Of a stretch of 64,000 nt of DNA, positions 49,153-57,211 are shown piece after piece. The notes below the pieces were generated by a model. It searched no databases. It worked only from the letters and a program-made list of their open reading frames with translations, and had not been told where the DNA came from. How positions within the stretch are numbered: position 1 is the first letter of the stretch; every line of letters starts with the position of its first letter. The position numbers and the translations under genes are program-made. Source of the DNA: Luteimonas_C sp035250245 (GTDB lineage: Bacteria; Pseudomonadota; Gammaproteobacteria; Xanthomonadales; Xanthomonadaceae); assembly GCA_035250245.1 (NCBI GenBank), contig DATFFH010000016.1, positions 1 through 64,000 on the forward strand, written 5' to 3'.

Positions 49153-49800
49153 TTAGAGCACCAGCGGCGGCTCGCCGCCAACGATTACCACATCAGCCGG
49201 CCGCCGTGCGAACAGGCCGACGCTGACCACGCCGGGGATCTGGTTGAGCTCGCGCTCCATCGCCACCGGGTCGGCGATCTTCAGGCCGTGGATGTCCAGC
49301 ACCCAATTGCCGTTGTCGGTGACCACGCCTTCGCGCCAGACCGGCTGGCCGCCGGTTTTCGCGACGATCTCGCGCGCCGCCAGGCTGCGCGCCATCGGGA
49401 TCACTTCGATGGGCAGCGGGAACTTGCCGAGCACATCGACCCGCTTGGCCGGGTCGATGATGCAGACGAACTTGGCGCTGGCCTGCGCGATGATCTTCTC
49501 GCGGGTCAATGCCGCGCCGCCGCCCTTGATCAGGCATTTGTTCGGATCGCATTCGTCGGCGCCGTCCACGTACAACGCCAGCTGTCCGGCGTTGTTCAGA
49601 TCGATGACCTCGATGCCGTGGCCGCGCAGCCGTTCCGTGCTCTGCTCGGAACTGGACACCGCGCCGGCGATGCGGTGCTTGATCCGCCCCAGCGCGTCGA
49701 TGAAGAAGGCGACGGTGGAACCGGTGCCGACGCCGACGATCATGCCGTCTTCGACGTAATCGATGGCTTTTTCGCCGGCCAGGCGTTTGGCTTCGGACAC
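49153..49800 (-). CDS. rpiA: Ribose-5-phosphate isomerase A
   Basis: A 215-residue RpiA: MIVGVGTGSTVAFFIDALGR, AVSSSEQSTERLRGHGIEVI, LALYVDGADECDPNKCLIKG (active-site Asp), GGGAALTREKIIAQASAKFV and VVSVGLFARRPADVVIVGG. Interconverts ribose-5-P and ribulose-5-P in the pentose phosphate pathway. GTG start at 49800. It lies 7 bases after the EVE gene, probably one operon. Confidence 0.97.
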   Translation of the reverse strand: MSEAKRLAGEKAIDYVEDGMIVGVGTGSTVAFFIDALGRIKHRIAGAVSSSEQSTERLRGHGIEVIDLNNAGQLALYVDGADECDPNKCLIKGGGAALTREKIIAQASAKFVCIIDPAKRVDVLGKFPLPIEVIPMARSLAAREIVAKTGGQPVWREGVVTDNGNWVLDIHGLKIADPVAMERELNQIPGVVSVGLFARRPADVVIVGGEPPLVL

Positions 49801-49807
49801 GGAACCG

Positions 49808-50272
49808 TCACTCCAGGGAAAGAAGGAACTTCCATTGCGCCGCGCTCACCGGCAGCACCGACAGCCGGTTCCCGCGCTGGGTCAGCGCGAACGGGCCGAG
49901 GGCGTCGGCGTGCTGCTTGATTTCTTCCAGCGCGATCACGCGTTTCAATTTGCGGTCGAAGGCCACGTCGACCATTTCCCAGCGCGGCTGCTCGCGTGAG
50001 CTCTTGGCATCGAAATAATCGGAGTTCTTGTCGAACTGGGTCGGGTCCGGATAGGCGGGGGCGGCCACCGTGGCCACGCCGGCGATGCCGGGCACTTCGC
50101 AGCTGGAGTGGTAGAACAGCACGCCGTCGCCGACTTGCATCTCTTTCATGTGGTTGCGTGCCTGGTAGTTGCGCACGCCGGTCCAAGGCTCGGTTTTCAC
50201 TTTGGCCAGGTCGTCGATGGAAAACGTGTCCGGCTCGGTCTTCATCAGCCAGTAGCGTTTGCGCGCGCTCAT
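49808..50272 (-). CDS. EVE domain protein
   Basis: A 154-residue protein of the EVE/PUA-like family: RYWLMKTEPDTFSIDDLAKV, WTGVRNYQARNHMKEMQVGD, GVLFYHSSCEVPGIAGVATV and PRWEMVDVAFDRKLKRVIAL, ending with NRLSVLPVSAAQWKFLLSL. EVE domains bind modified bases (for example methylated cytosine) in nucleic acid or RNA. Four-base ATGA overlap with the 5-FCL gene. Confidence 0.95.
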   Translation of the reverse strand: MSARKRYWLMKTEPDTFSIDDLAKVKTEPWTGVRNYQARNHMKEMQVGDGVLFYHSSCEVPGIAGVATVAAPAYPDPTQFDKNSDYFDAKSSREQPRWEMVDVAFDRKLKRVIALEEIKQHADALGPFALTQRGNRLSVLPVSAAQWKFLLSLE

Positions 50273-50880
50273 GCGGATTTCCTTGCGGGAACCAAGGCTT
50301 TTTGTTCGGTGCAGACGGCGTCCAGCGGCACGTCCCAGGCCTGCGCGGACAAGCCGTCGACCTGTTGCGCGGCGAACGCGGCGCCGACCAGCCAAGGCGG
50401 GGCGGCGCGTTCGTGGCGGAACGCGAAAGTGCGATCGTACCAGCCGGCGCCCATGCCGAGCCGGTGTCCGTTCTGGTCGAAACCCACCAGCGGTGCGATC
50501 GCCAGCGATAGCGCGGTAGCTTCCAGCAGCGAATCCGGCGACAAATCGGGTTCGGGAATGCCGTAGCGATTGGACACCAGCGGATCGCCCGGACGCCAGG
50601 GCGCGAAACGCAGATGGTCGCCGTGCAGCACCGGCAGGCAGTAGACGACGTTTGCCGGCAGCCGCAGTTGCCAGACGTGCAGGGCGATTTCGCCGTCCAT
50701 GGCCCAGTAGCCGGCGACGTAGCCGGCTTGCGGCGCGAACGGCAAGGACAACAGATGCTCGGCGAGCTTTTCGGCGCCGGCGATGCGCTCGGCGGCGGGA
50801 ATCGCGCGGCGGCGTTGGCGCAAGTCGCGGCGCAGCGCGATGCGGTCTTCGGGCGAGGCAGGAGTTTCGACGCCGGTCAT
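50269..50880 (-). CDS. ygfA: 5-formyltetrahydrofolate cyclo-ligase
   Basis: A 203-residue cyclo-ligase: RIALRRDLRQRRRAIPAAER, GYVAGYWAMDGEIALHVWQL, NVVYCLPVLHGDHLRFAPWR, IPEPDL (folate/ATP region) and APLVGFDQNGHRLGMGAGWY (ATP loop). Converts 5-formyl-THF to 5,10-methenyl-THF. In many proteobacteria this gene is co-transcribed with 6S RNA, as here (6S ends 170 bases upstream). Confidence 0.93.
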   Translation of the reverse strand: MTGVETPASPEDRIALRRDLRQRRRAIPAAERIAGAEKLAEHLLSLPFAPQAGYVAGYWAMDGEIALHVWQLRLPANVVYCLPVLHGDHLRFAPWRPGDPLVSNRYGIPEPDLSPDSLLEATALSLAIAPLVGFDQNGHRLGMGAGWYDRTFAFRHERAAPPWLVGAAFAAQQVDGLSAQAWDVPLDAVCTEQKALVPARKSA

Positions 50881-50908
50881 GGCGAGAATTCTAGCCGCTT
50901 TTGTTTTT

Positions 50909-51003
50909 CCCCTTTGAAAAAGGGGGACACAGGGGGATTTGCTTTTGCTTTTCTTGCCGGGGGATCAAAAGCAAATCCCCCTCAATCCCCCTTTTCAAAG
51001 GGG
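50909..51003. repeat. Long inverted repeat CCCCTTTGAAAAAG...
   Basis: Left arm 50909-50946 (CCCCTTTGAAAAAGGGGGAC then ACAGGGGGATTTGCTTTT) and right arm 50967-51003 (AAAAGCAAATCCCCCTCAAT then CCCCCTTTTCAAAGGGG). It lies between the 5-FCL gene and the 6S terminator and can fold into a long hairpin; related repeats are widespread in bacteria. Confidence 0.8.
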
Positions 51004-51018
51004 AGGAACAGCAAAAAC

Positions 51019-51043
51019 AAAAAAGCCCGCGCGAGCGGGCTTT
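51019..51043 (-). terminator. Rho-independent terminator of 6S RNA
   Basis: On the minus strand AAAGCCCGC, loop TCGC, GCGGGCT followed by TTTTTG: a GC stem and a U-tract right after the 6S RNA 3' end at 51052. Confidence 0.85.
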
Positions 51044-51051
51044 CGAAAAAT

Positions 51052-51236
51052 GCATCCTCCGCCATGCCGATGCGCGCGAAACGACCTTGAACCCGGGGTT
51101 CAAGTGGGAACGCTGGGAGGCCTTCGGGCTTTCCGCAACGGGGCGGACTTGCACGCCTGGCTTCGTCGCATCCCCGGTGTCGTTTTTAAGGGACAAGGCG
51201 AATGTTTTGCGCGCCGTCGAACACGGCAGAGGACGC
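51052..51236 (-). ncRNA. ssrS: 6S RNA
   Basis: A 185-nt RNA. Its closing stem pairs the 5' end GCGTCCTCTGCCGTG (51236-51222) with the 3' end CATGGCGGAGGATGC (51066-51052) including G-U pairs. An internal TTGAACCCCGGGTTCAAGG matches the conserved 6S element (TTGAACCAAGGGTTCAAGG in E. coli). It lies between zapA and 5-FCL, the conserved position. 6S RNA sequesters sigma-70 RNA polymerase. The promoter and terminator flank it. Confidence 0.93.
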
Positions 51237-51242
51237 GAACGA

Positions 51243-51272
51243 AGTATAGCGCGGCGATGCGGATCGTGTCGC
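51243..51272 (-). promoter_or_regulatory. Probable 6S RNA promoter
   Basis: On the minus strand TATACT (51248-51243) is a -10 placed 7 bases before the 6S 5' end, and GCGACA (51272-51267) is a weak -35 with an 18-base spacer. Confidence 0.7.
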
Positions 51273-51302
51273 CCGTTCGTCGGGCGAAAACAAAACTCGC
51301 GT

Positions 51303-51602
51303 TCAGGCCGGCGAGTCGAGCACGCCGTCGAGCTTGCGCTGCAAATCGCCCAGCGTGCGGGACAATTCGCGGTCGCGGCTATCGCTTTCGCCGCGCAATT
51401 GTTGCAGTTCGTGGGCCAGGTTCAGCGCGGCCAACACCGCGATGCGGTCGACCGCGGCCATGCGGTTCCCGCCGCGGATCTCGCGCATCTTGCCGTCCAG
51501 AAGTTTGGCCGCGGCGAGCAGGCTGTCGCGTTCGTCCGGTTCCACGCCGACCGTGTATTCGCGGTCGAGGATGCGGACGTTGACCGGTTCGCTGGCGCTC
51601 AC
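51303..51602 (-). CDS. zapA: Cell division protein ZapA
   Basis: A 99-residue FtsZ-ring-stabilising protein: VNVRILDREYTVGVEPDERD (first strands), LLAAAKLLDGKMREIRGGNR (helix), RIAVLAALNLAHELQQL and a C-terminal coiled coil. Length and organisation are typical. Four-base overlap with the upstream ZapB-like gene; 6S RNA follows 66 bases downstream. Confidence 0.95.
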   Translation of the reverse strand: MSASEPVNVRILDREYTVGVEPDERDSLLAAAKLLDGKMREIRGGNRMAAVDRIAVLAALNLAHELQQLRGESDSRDRELSRTLGDLQRKLDGVLDSPA

Positions 51603-51820
51603 GTGTGCTGTTCCAGCGACTTGAGACGGGTGATCATCGCTTCGACCCGCGAACGCGCCTGTTCATTCTTGGCCAGCAGCGCGGAACGTTCGCCGCTCAG
51701 CTGTTCCTGCTGCGCGCGCAGGCTGCGGTTCTCTTCGGCCAGGCGTTGCGCGTGCGCGACCAATTGTTCCACGCGGGTCGCGAGGGCGCGCAATTGGGCG
51801 ATGGCTTCGGCGTGGTCCAT
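51599..51820 (-). CDS. ZapB-like coiled-coil protein (TIGR02449 type)
   Basis: A 73-residue all-coiled-coil protein: DHAEAIAQLRALATRVEQLV, AHAQRLAEENRSLRAQQEQL and ALLAKNEQARSRVEAMITRL, with heptad periodicity. Resembles TIGR02449/ZapB-like division proteins, commonly next to zapA. Overlaps zapA by four bases, so translationally coupled. Confidence 0.88.
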   Translation of the reverse strand: MDHAEAIAQLRALATRVEQLVAHAQRLAEENRSLRAQQEQLSGERSALLAKNEQARSRVEAMITRLKSLEQHT

Positions 51821-51850
51821 GGCGGCACGATAGCACCGCCGGACCGGCGG

Positions 51851-54163
51851 TCAAGCGGGTTCGAACCGGGCCACGCCGGAGCGCCAATTGCGCAGGAAAG
51901 CCAGGCAACGGTACGGGTCCAGCGGCCGCGCCACCCAGTAGCCCTGGATCTCGTCGCAGTGCTGTTCCATCAACAGCCGGGCCTGGGCCTGGTGTTCCAC
52001 GCCCTCGGCCACGACGTACAGGCCCAGGGTTCGCGCCATCGCGATGATCGAATGGGTGATGGCCTTGTCGTCCCGGTTCTGGGCGATGTCGTCGATGAAG
52101 GCCTTGTCGATCTTCAGCGTGGTGATCGGCAACCGCTTCAGATACGCCAGCGAGGAATAGCCGGTGCCGAAATCGTCGATCGCCAGGCGCACGCCCAGAT
52201 CGCGCAATGCCTGCATCGTTTGCGCCGCTTGCGCGGCTTTGGCCATCACCACGCTTTCGGTGAGTTCCAGTTCCAAGCGTTCGCCCGGCACGCCGGTGTC
52301 GGCGAGCACTTTGGCCACGTAGCGCGGCAGGTCGCCGCGCAGCAGTTGCAGCGCCGACACGTTCACCGACATGTTCAGCGTGCCCAGGCCGTGCTGGCGC
52401 CAGCGGCGCAGGGTGGTGCAGGCCTCGCGCATCACCCATTCGCCGATCGGCAGGATCATCCCGCTTTCTTCGGCCAGCGGGATGAAGTGATTCGGCGGGA
52501 TCAGGCCCAGATAGGGGTGTTCCCAGCGCAACAGCGCCTCCACGCCGGTGATCGCGCCGGTGCGCAGCGACAGCCGCGGCTGGTAGACCAGCCGCAGTTC
52601 GCCGTTTTCCAGCACCTTGCGCAATGCGCCGGATAAAGTCGCGCGCTGGCGCAACTCCCATTCCATCTGTTCGGTATAGCGCTGGTAGGTGCGGCGGCCG
52701 GCGGCCTTGGCCTGGTACATGGCCGTGTCGGCGTGCTTGAGCAGGTCGGTCGGCACCTGCGCGTGATCCGGATAGAGGCTGATGCCGACCGATGGCGAGA
52801 TGATGATCTCGCGCCGGTCTTCGATCGCCAGCGGCGCGTCGAATGCCTGGATGATGCGTTCGGCCAGGCGGTCGCCTTCCTCCGGATCGCGCAGATGCTC
52901 CAGCACGACGGTGAACTCGTCGCCGCTGAGCCGGGCCACGGTGGCGCCGGTCGGCGCGACTTCGCGCAGCCGCGCGGCCGCGGCCCGCAGGATGCGGTCG
53001 CCGGTGGCGTGACCGAGCGAATCGTTGACATCCTTGAAGCGGTCCAGGTCCAGGAACAGCACCGCGATCCGGCTGTCTTCCTTGCGCGCGTTGACGATGG
53101 CCTGCGACAGCCGCTCGGACAGCAGGCTGCGGTTGGGCAGGTTGGTCAGCGTGTCGTAGTTGGCCAGCAGGCGCAGTTCCTGCTCGGTGCGTTTGGCCCG
53201 GGTGATGTCGCTGAGCACGGCCACATAGAGGCTGCGCTGGTCGATGGCGCCTTCGACCTTGATGGTTTCGATCGCGCACAGGAAGTCTTCGCCGTTCTTG
53301 CGCCGCTGCCACATCTCGCCGACCCAGTGGCCCTCGCGCATCACTTGTTCGCGCATCTCGCGGTAGAACTCGGCGTCGTGCTGGGGACTGTCGAGCATGC
53401 TGGCCGAGTGGCCGATCGCTTCGTCCTCGGTATAGCCGGTGGTCTTGGAGAAGGCCGGGTTCACCGCGACGAAGAAGAAATTCTCGTCCAGCACCGACAC
53501 CGCCTCGTTCATGCTGCGCAGCACTTCGCTGGCGATGCGGCGCTCGCGGTCGGCGTCGCGGCGGTCGCTGATGTCGCGCGCCGTGCCGGCGACGCGCGTG
53601 ACGCGGCCCAGCGCATCGCGAGCGACCGCGCGGCCGCGAGCGCGGACCCAGGTCCACTTGCCGTCGCGGTTGCGCGAGCGGTGTTCGGACACGAACATCG
53701 GCGCACGGCCTTCGATGTGGGCCTGCATCGCCTGCTGCACCATCGGCAGGTCGTCCGGATGCACTTCCAGATCGGGGTTGGCGAAGCGCAGCGTGCGGAT
53801 GGTGCCGGCGCCGACTTCGGACGGCTCCTCCACGCTCAGCACGTGCGCCGAGTTGCGGACCAGGTCGTTGTCCCAGAAATGCTCGCCCGAGGCCCACAGC
53901 GCGATCTTCAGGCGTTCCTCGCGTTCGCGGATCTGTTCGGAATAAGTGCGCTCGGCGCGCCAGCGGCGGCGCCACAGCCAGGCCAGCACGCCGCCGATCG
54001 CGGTCGCCGCGGCCGCGTACAGGCCCAGGACCAACAGCAGCAGCGCTGCGCGATCGCCGCCGGCCAGGCTGGCGCCGGCCCATGCGGACAAGGGAGCCGC
54101 GGCCGCCAAACCGGCCGCTAGCGCAAACTGGAAGCGCGTTCCTGCGTCGCCAAAAATGCGCAC
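51851..54163 (-). CDS. PAS-GGDEF-EAL cyclic-di-GMP protein
   Basis: A 770-residue membrane signalling protein: two N-terminal membrane segments (about residues 10-70), two PAS domains (about 75-195, with WTWVRARGRAVARDALG; about 210-330), GGDEF (about 335-495; LANYDTLTNLPNRSLLSERL, ARLSGDEFTVVLEHLRD) and EAL (about 510-765). The site is SGDEF, usually tolerated, and no RxxD inhibitory site is seen. The EAL part is complete (GVEALLRW, NVSAL, ELTES, DDFGTGYSS, EGVE), so phosphodiesterase activity is likely. GTG start 54163. Confidence 0.93.
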   Translation of the reverse strand: MRIFGDAGTRFQFALAAGLAAAAPLSAWAGASLAGGDRAALLLLVLGLYAAAATAIGGVLAWLWRRRWRAERTYSEQIREREERLKIALWASGEHFWDNDLVRNSAHVLSVEEPSEVGAGTIRTLRFANPDLEVHPDDLPMVQQAMQAHIEGRAPMFVSEHRSRNRDGKWTWVRARGRAVARDALGRVTRVAGTARDISDRRDADRERRIASEVLRSMNEAVSVLDENFFFVAVNPAFSKTTGYTEDEAIGHSASMLDSPQHDAEFYREMREQVMREGHWVGEMWQRRKNGEDFLCAIETIKVEGAIDQRSLYVAVLSDITRAKRTEQELRLLANYDTLTNLPNRSLLSERLSQAIVNARKEDSRIAVLFLDLDRFKDVNDSLGHATGDRILRAAAARLREVAPTGATVARLSGDEFTVVLEHLRDPEEGDRLAERIIQAFDAPLAIEDRREIIISPSVGISLYPDHAQVPTDLLKHADTAMYQAKAAGRRTYQRYTEQMEWELRQRATLSGALRKVLENGELRLVYQPRLSLRTGAITGVEALLRWEHPYLGLIPPNHFIPLAEESGMILPIGEWVMREACTTLRRWRQHGLGTLNMSVNVSALQLLRGDLPRYVAKVLADTGVPGERLELELTESVVMAKAAQAAQTMQALRDLGVRLAIDDFGTGYSSLAYLKRLPITTLKIDKAFIDDIAQNRDDKAITHSIIAMARTLGLYVVAEGVEHQAQARLLMEQHCDEIQGYWVARPLDPYRCLAFLRNWRSGVARFEPA

Positions 54164-54299
54164 GTGGGTCGACCGTCAGAGGAGCATGCGCCGCAGTGTA
54201 GGGGCGGTCCGAGGCCGGCAACAAGCGGCCGGGCCCGCCGCCGACTGCTCGGTGGCGCCGGCATTGCTACACTGCGCGAACCCCCTTCGTGCGCATCCC

Positions 54300-54845
54300 G
54301 TGTCCGACGATCTGCCCAGCTGGTCCAGTGTCGATGCCCAGGCGCAGGCGCTGAAGCTTGCCGCCACCCCTTCCGAATTGCATGGCGCCCTGTGCGGCTG
54401 GCTGGCCGGCGGCGGCAGCGACGTTCCCGACTGGCTGGCGAAAGTGCTCGCCGACGACCAGGCGCCGAAGCCCGAGTCGGGCAGCGCCCTGGACGCGATG
54501 CGCGCGGCCAGCCGCGCGCAATTCGAAGACCGCGATTTCGGCTTCGCCTTGCTGCTGCCCGATGAAGACGCGCCGCTGGCCGAGCGCAGCGAAGCCTTGT
54601 TCGAATGGTGCCGCGGTTTCCTCGGCGGGTTCGGTTTGGCGGCGGGCAAGGATCCGCCTTTGTCGGAAGAGGGGCGCGAAGCGTTGGACGACCTGGCCCG
54701 CCTGGCCGCCGCCACGCCCGAGCCGGACGGCGACGAGGAAGACGAAGAGGCTTATGCCGAGATCGAAGAATTCGTGCGCGTGGCCGCGTTGCTGCTGCAT
54801 GGCGATTGCGTGATGGGCCCACGCCATCGGCATCGTTTGAATTGA
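54300..54845 (+). CDS. UPF0149 (YgfB-like) protein
   Basis: A 181-residue protein: PSELHGALCGWLAGGGSDVP, LFEWCRGFLGGFGLAAGKDP, REALDDLARLAAATPEPDGD, EDEEAYAEIEEFVRVAALLL. The acidic Glu/Asp-rich stretch and the W-C-x-G-F-L-G-G-F-G motif are typical of UPF0149/YgfB. In E. coli YgfB sits next to pepP, as here. GTG start 54300. Confidence 0.92.
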   Translation: MSDDLPSWSSVDAQAQALKLAATPSELHGALCGWLAGGGSDVPDWLAKVLADDQAPKPESGSALDAMRAASRAQFEDRDFGFALLLPDEDAPLAERSEALFEWCRGFLGGFGLAAGKDPPLSEEGREALDDLARLAAATPEPDGDEEDEEAYAEIEEFVRVAALLLHGDCVMGPRHRHRLN

Positions 54846-54860
54846 TCTGCTTTGCTTTTT

Positions 54861-54935
54861 GTGGGAGCGGCTTCAGCCGCGAGCTTTCTCGGCAGATCGC
54901 GGGATAGGGAAAGCTCGCGGCTGAAGCGCTCCCAC
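54861..54935. repeat. REP pair, family A variant (GTGGGAGCGG)
   Basis: Forward element 54861-54884 begins GTGG instead of GTAG; inverted partner 54913-54935 is one base short (GAAGCGCTCCCAC, missing a C). Both copies carry the change from A to G that keeps the palindrome, suggesting co-evolution. Confidence 0.8.
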
Positions 54936-54953
54936 AGGATTCGAGAACACGAC

Positions 54954-56276
54954 ATGAGTCTTTCCACCGGCATCCCGCTCACCAGTTACGCCAAACGCCG
55001 CAAGCAGTTGATGCGGATCGCCGGCGACGACGCCATCCTGGTGCTGCCGACCGCGCCCGAACGCATCCGCAGCCGCGACACCCATTACCCGTACCGACAG
55101 GATTCCGATTTCTGGTATCTGACCGGTTTCGACGAGCCCGAAGCGGTATTGGTGCTGGTGCCGGGCCGCAAGCACGGCGAGAGCCTGTTGTTCTGCCGCG
55201 AACGCGATCCCGACCGCGAAGCCTGGGACGGTCCGCGTTTCGGTCCGGAAGGCGCGGTGGAAAAGCTGGGCTTGGATGATGCCTACCCGATCGACGATCT
55301 GGACGAAATCCTGCCCGGTCTGCTCGAAGGCCGCACCCGCGTCTACTACCACTTCGGCCGCGACACCGACTTCGACCTGAAACTGATCGGCTGGCTCAAC
55401 CGGGTCCGCGCCCAGGCGCGGCAGGGCGCACAGTCGCCGCACGAATTCCTGGAGTTGGGCCATCTGCTCGACGAGCTGCGCCTGTTCAAGTCCAAGGAAG
55501 AATTGAAGCTGATGCAGCGCGCCGCCGACATCAGCGTCGAGGCGCATCGCGCGGCCATGCGTGCGGCGCGCGCAGGCGTGCGCGAGTACGAATTGCAAGC
55601 CGAAATCGAGCGCGTGTTCCGCAGCCACGACGCCGAATCCGCCTACGGCAGCATCGTCGGCGCCGGCGCCAACGCCTGCGTGCTGCACTACCGCGCGAAC
55701 AAGGCGCAGGCCAAGGACGGCGAGCTGGTGCTGATCGACGCGGGCGCCGAATACCGCGGTTACGCTGCCGACATCACCCGCACTTTTCCGGTGAATGGCC
55801 GCTTCTCGAAGGAACAGCGCGCGCTGCACGACCTGGTCGGCGCTGCGCAGCAGGCGGCGCTGGAACAGGCGCGCCCCGGCATGCCCTACGAAGCAGGCCA
55901 TCTCGCCGCGGTCGAAACGCTGACCGAAGGTTTGCTGTCGCTGGGGTTGTTGAAAGGCAAGTTGGAAAAAAACCTCGCAGAAGGCACGTACAAGCGCTAT
56001 TACCGGCACAAAACCGGGCACTGGCTGGGTTTGGACGTGCACGATGTGGGCGAGTACCGCATCGACGGCGACTCGCGCCTGCTCGAACCGGGCATGGTCT
56101 TCACTATCGAACCGGGACTGTACGTGCCGCCGGACGACAAATCTGTGCACGCCAAATGGCGCGGGATCGGCATCCGCACCGAGGACGACGTGGTCGTCAC
56201 CAAGGACGGCCATCGCGTGCTGACCGAGAAGCTGGAACGCAGCGCGGACGAGATCGAAACATTCATGGCCCGCTGA
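54954..56276 (+). CDS. pepP: Xaa-Pro aminopeptidase
   Basis: A 440-residue M24B aminopeptidase P: an N-terminal domain (YAKRRKQLMRIAGDDAILVL, DSDFWYLTGFDEPEAVLVLV) and pita-bread metal-binding domain with LVLIDAGAEYRGYAADITRT (two Asp), TGHWLGLDVHDVGEYRIDG (His), FTIEPGLYVPPDD (Glu) and RGIGIRTEDDVVVTKDGH (Glu). Removes the N-terminal residue preceding proline. ATG 54954, immediately after a REP pair. Confidence 0.95.
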   Translation: MSLSTGIPLTSYAKRRKQLMRIAGDDAILVLPTAPERIRSRDTHYPYRQDSDFWYLTGFDEPEAVLVLVPGRKHGESLLFCRERDPDREAWDGPRFGPEGAVEKLGLDDAYPIDDLDEILPGLLEGRTRVYYHFGRDTDFDLKLIGWLNRVRAQARQGAQSPHEFLELGHLLDELRLFKSKEELKLMQRAADISVEAHRAAMRAARAGVREYELQAEIERVFRSHDAESAYGSIVGAGANACVLHYRANKAQAKDGELVLIDAGAEYRGYAADITRTFPVNGRFSKEQRALHDLVGAAQQAALEQARPGMPYEAGHLAAVETLTEGLLSLGLLKGKLEKNLAEGTYKRYYRHKTGHWLGLDVHDVGEYRIDGDSRLLEPGMVFTIEPGLYVPPDDKSVHAKWRGIGIRTEDDVVVTKDGHRVLTEKLERSADEIETFMAR

Positions 56277-56284
56277 CCGCTTTG

Positions 56285-56360
56285 GTAGAGTCGAGCCTGC
56301 TCGACTGCTTTTTGTGTGTCGGCCATCAAGAGCAGAGCAGTCGAGCAGGCTCGACTCTAC
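56285..56360. repeat. REP pair, family GTAGAGTCGAGC
   Basis: Forward element 56285-56312 and inverted partner 56337-56360. The TAG of the inverted element's GTAG head is the ankyrin gene's stop codon. Lies between convergent pepP and ankyrin genes. Confidence 0.9.
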
Positions 56361-57211
56361 AAGAGCGATCGGAGATAGCGGGCGATCTCGTGGTGTTCGC
56401 CGTATTCCGCCCATTCCAGCGGCGTGCTGCGGTAGATCTTGTCGCGGATGTCGAGCTTGGCGCCGGCCTCGACCAGCGTTCTCACGCTTTCCAGCGAACC
56501 CGCGGCTACGGCTTGATGCAAAGCGGTGGCATGTGGATGGATGACGATGCTATAGGCATCGGTGTCGACGCCCAGGACGATCAGCCTGGCCAGTGCCGCT
56601 GCGTTGCCGTTGATCGCCGCTGCGACTAAAGCGATCTGGCGGTCTTCCGCCGTTGCGGTACGCGACAAGGTTTCGACGTCTTCGCTGCGACCCAGGCACA
56701 AGGCGCCGGCCAATGTGAGTTCGCCGCCACGCTCGAGCAGATGCGCGGCCGCTTCCAAGTTCGCCGCGCCCAGTGCGCCGATGCCGTCGCCCGGCTGCGC
56801 GCCGGCGTCGACCAACGCATCGATCAATCCGATCTGCACGCCGCTTTCGCGGGCGACGCGTCCGGTCACCGTCAGGCCAAGCGCATAATCCAATTGCAGC
56901 TGCAGATCCGCTTCGTCCGAGCGGGGCGCGGCTTCTGCAATGGAGGAGGCGAGCGCAGCGATGTTGCCGGGCAAGCGTTCGTTGCGAACCGGATTCCCGG
57001 CTACGAACCAGAGCAGATAGGGCCGAGGGAAATAGCCTTCCAGCGCATCGCCGACCTGATCGCGCAGCCATGCGCCGGGCGCGTCGAGCCTGGCGCCGGC
57101 CAGCTCGGGACGCGCCGCGAGCGATCGCGACAAGGCGTCCGCATCACCCGCATCGATAGCGGCGACGGCCTCGCGGAACCATTCGTCGATCGTTGCGGGA
57201 TCCGCGCTCAC
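56357..57211 (-). CDS. Ankyrin-repeat protein
   Basis: A 284-residue protein; the C-terminal third has ankyrin repeats (ATALHQAVAAGSLESVRTLV, EAGAKLDIRDKIYRSTPLEW, AEYGEHHEIARYLRSLL), with earlier degenerate repeats (GNAAALARLIVLGVDTDAYS). The N-terminus is helical with no known domain. GTG start 57211 overlaps the upstream VOC stop as GTGA, so the pair is translationally coupled. Protein-protein interaction role inferred. Confidence 0.85.
   Translation of the reverse strand: MSADPATIDEWFREAVAAIDAGDADALSRSLAARPELAGARLDAPGAWLRDQVGDALEGYFPRPYLLWFVAGNPVRNERLPGNIAALASSIAEAAPRSDEADLQLQLDYALGLTVTGRVARESGVQIGLIDALVDAGAQPGDGIGALGAANLEAAAHLLERGGELTLAGALCLGRSEDVETLSRTATAEDRQIALVAAAINGNAAALARLIVLGVDTDAYSIVIHPHATALHQAVAAGSLESVRTLVEAGAKLDIRDKIYRSTPLEWAEYGEHHEIARYLRSLL

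Noticed and set aside
50901..51833. A 310-codon plus-strand frame across the 6S RNA
   Set aside because: It covers the palindrome, 6S RNA and antisense of zapA with no coding signature.
51663..54224. An 853-codon frame antiparallel to and overlapping the PAS-GGDEF-EAL gene
   Set aside because: It is a shifted frame of the same strand with Arg-rich sequence and no domain; the 770-residue frame has all PAS/GGDEF/EAL motifs.
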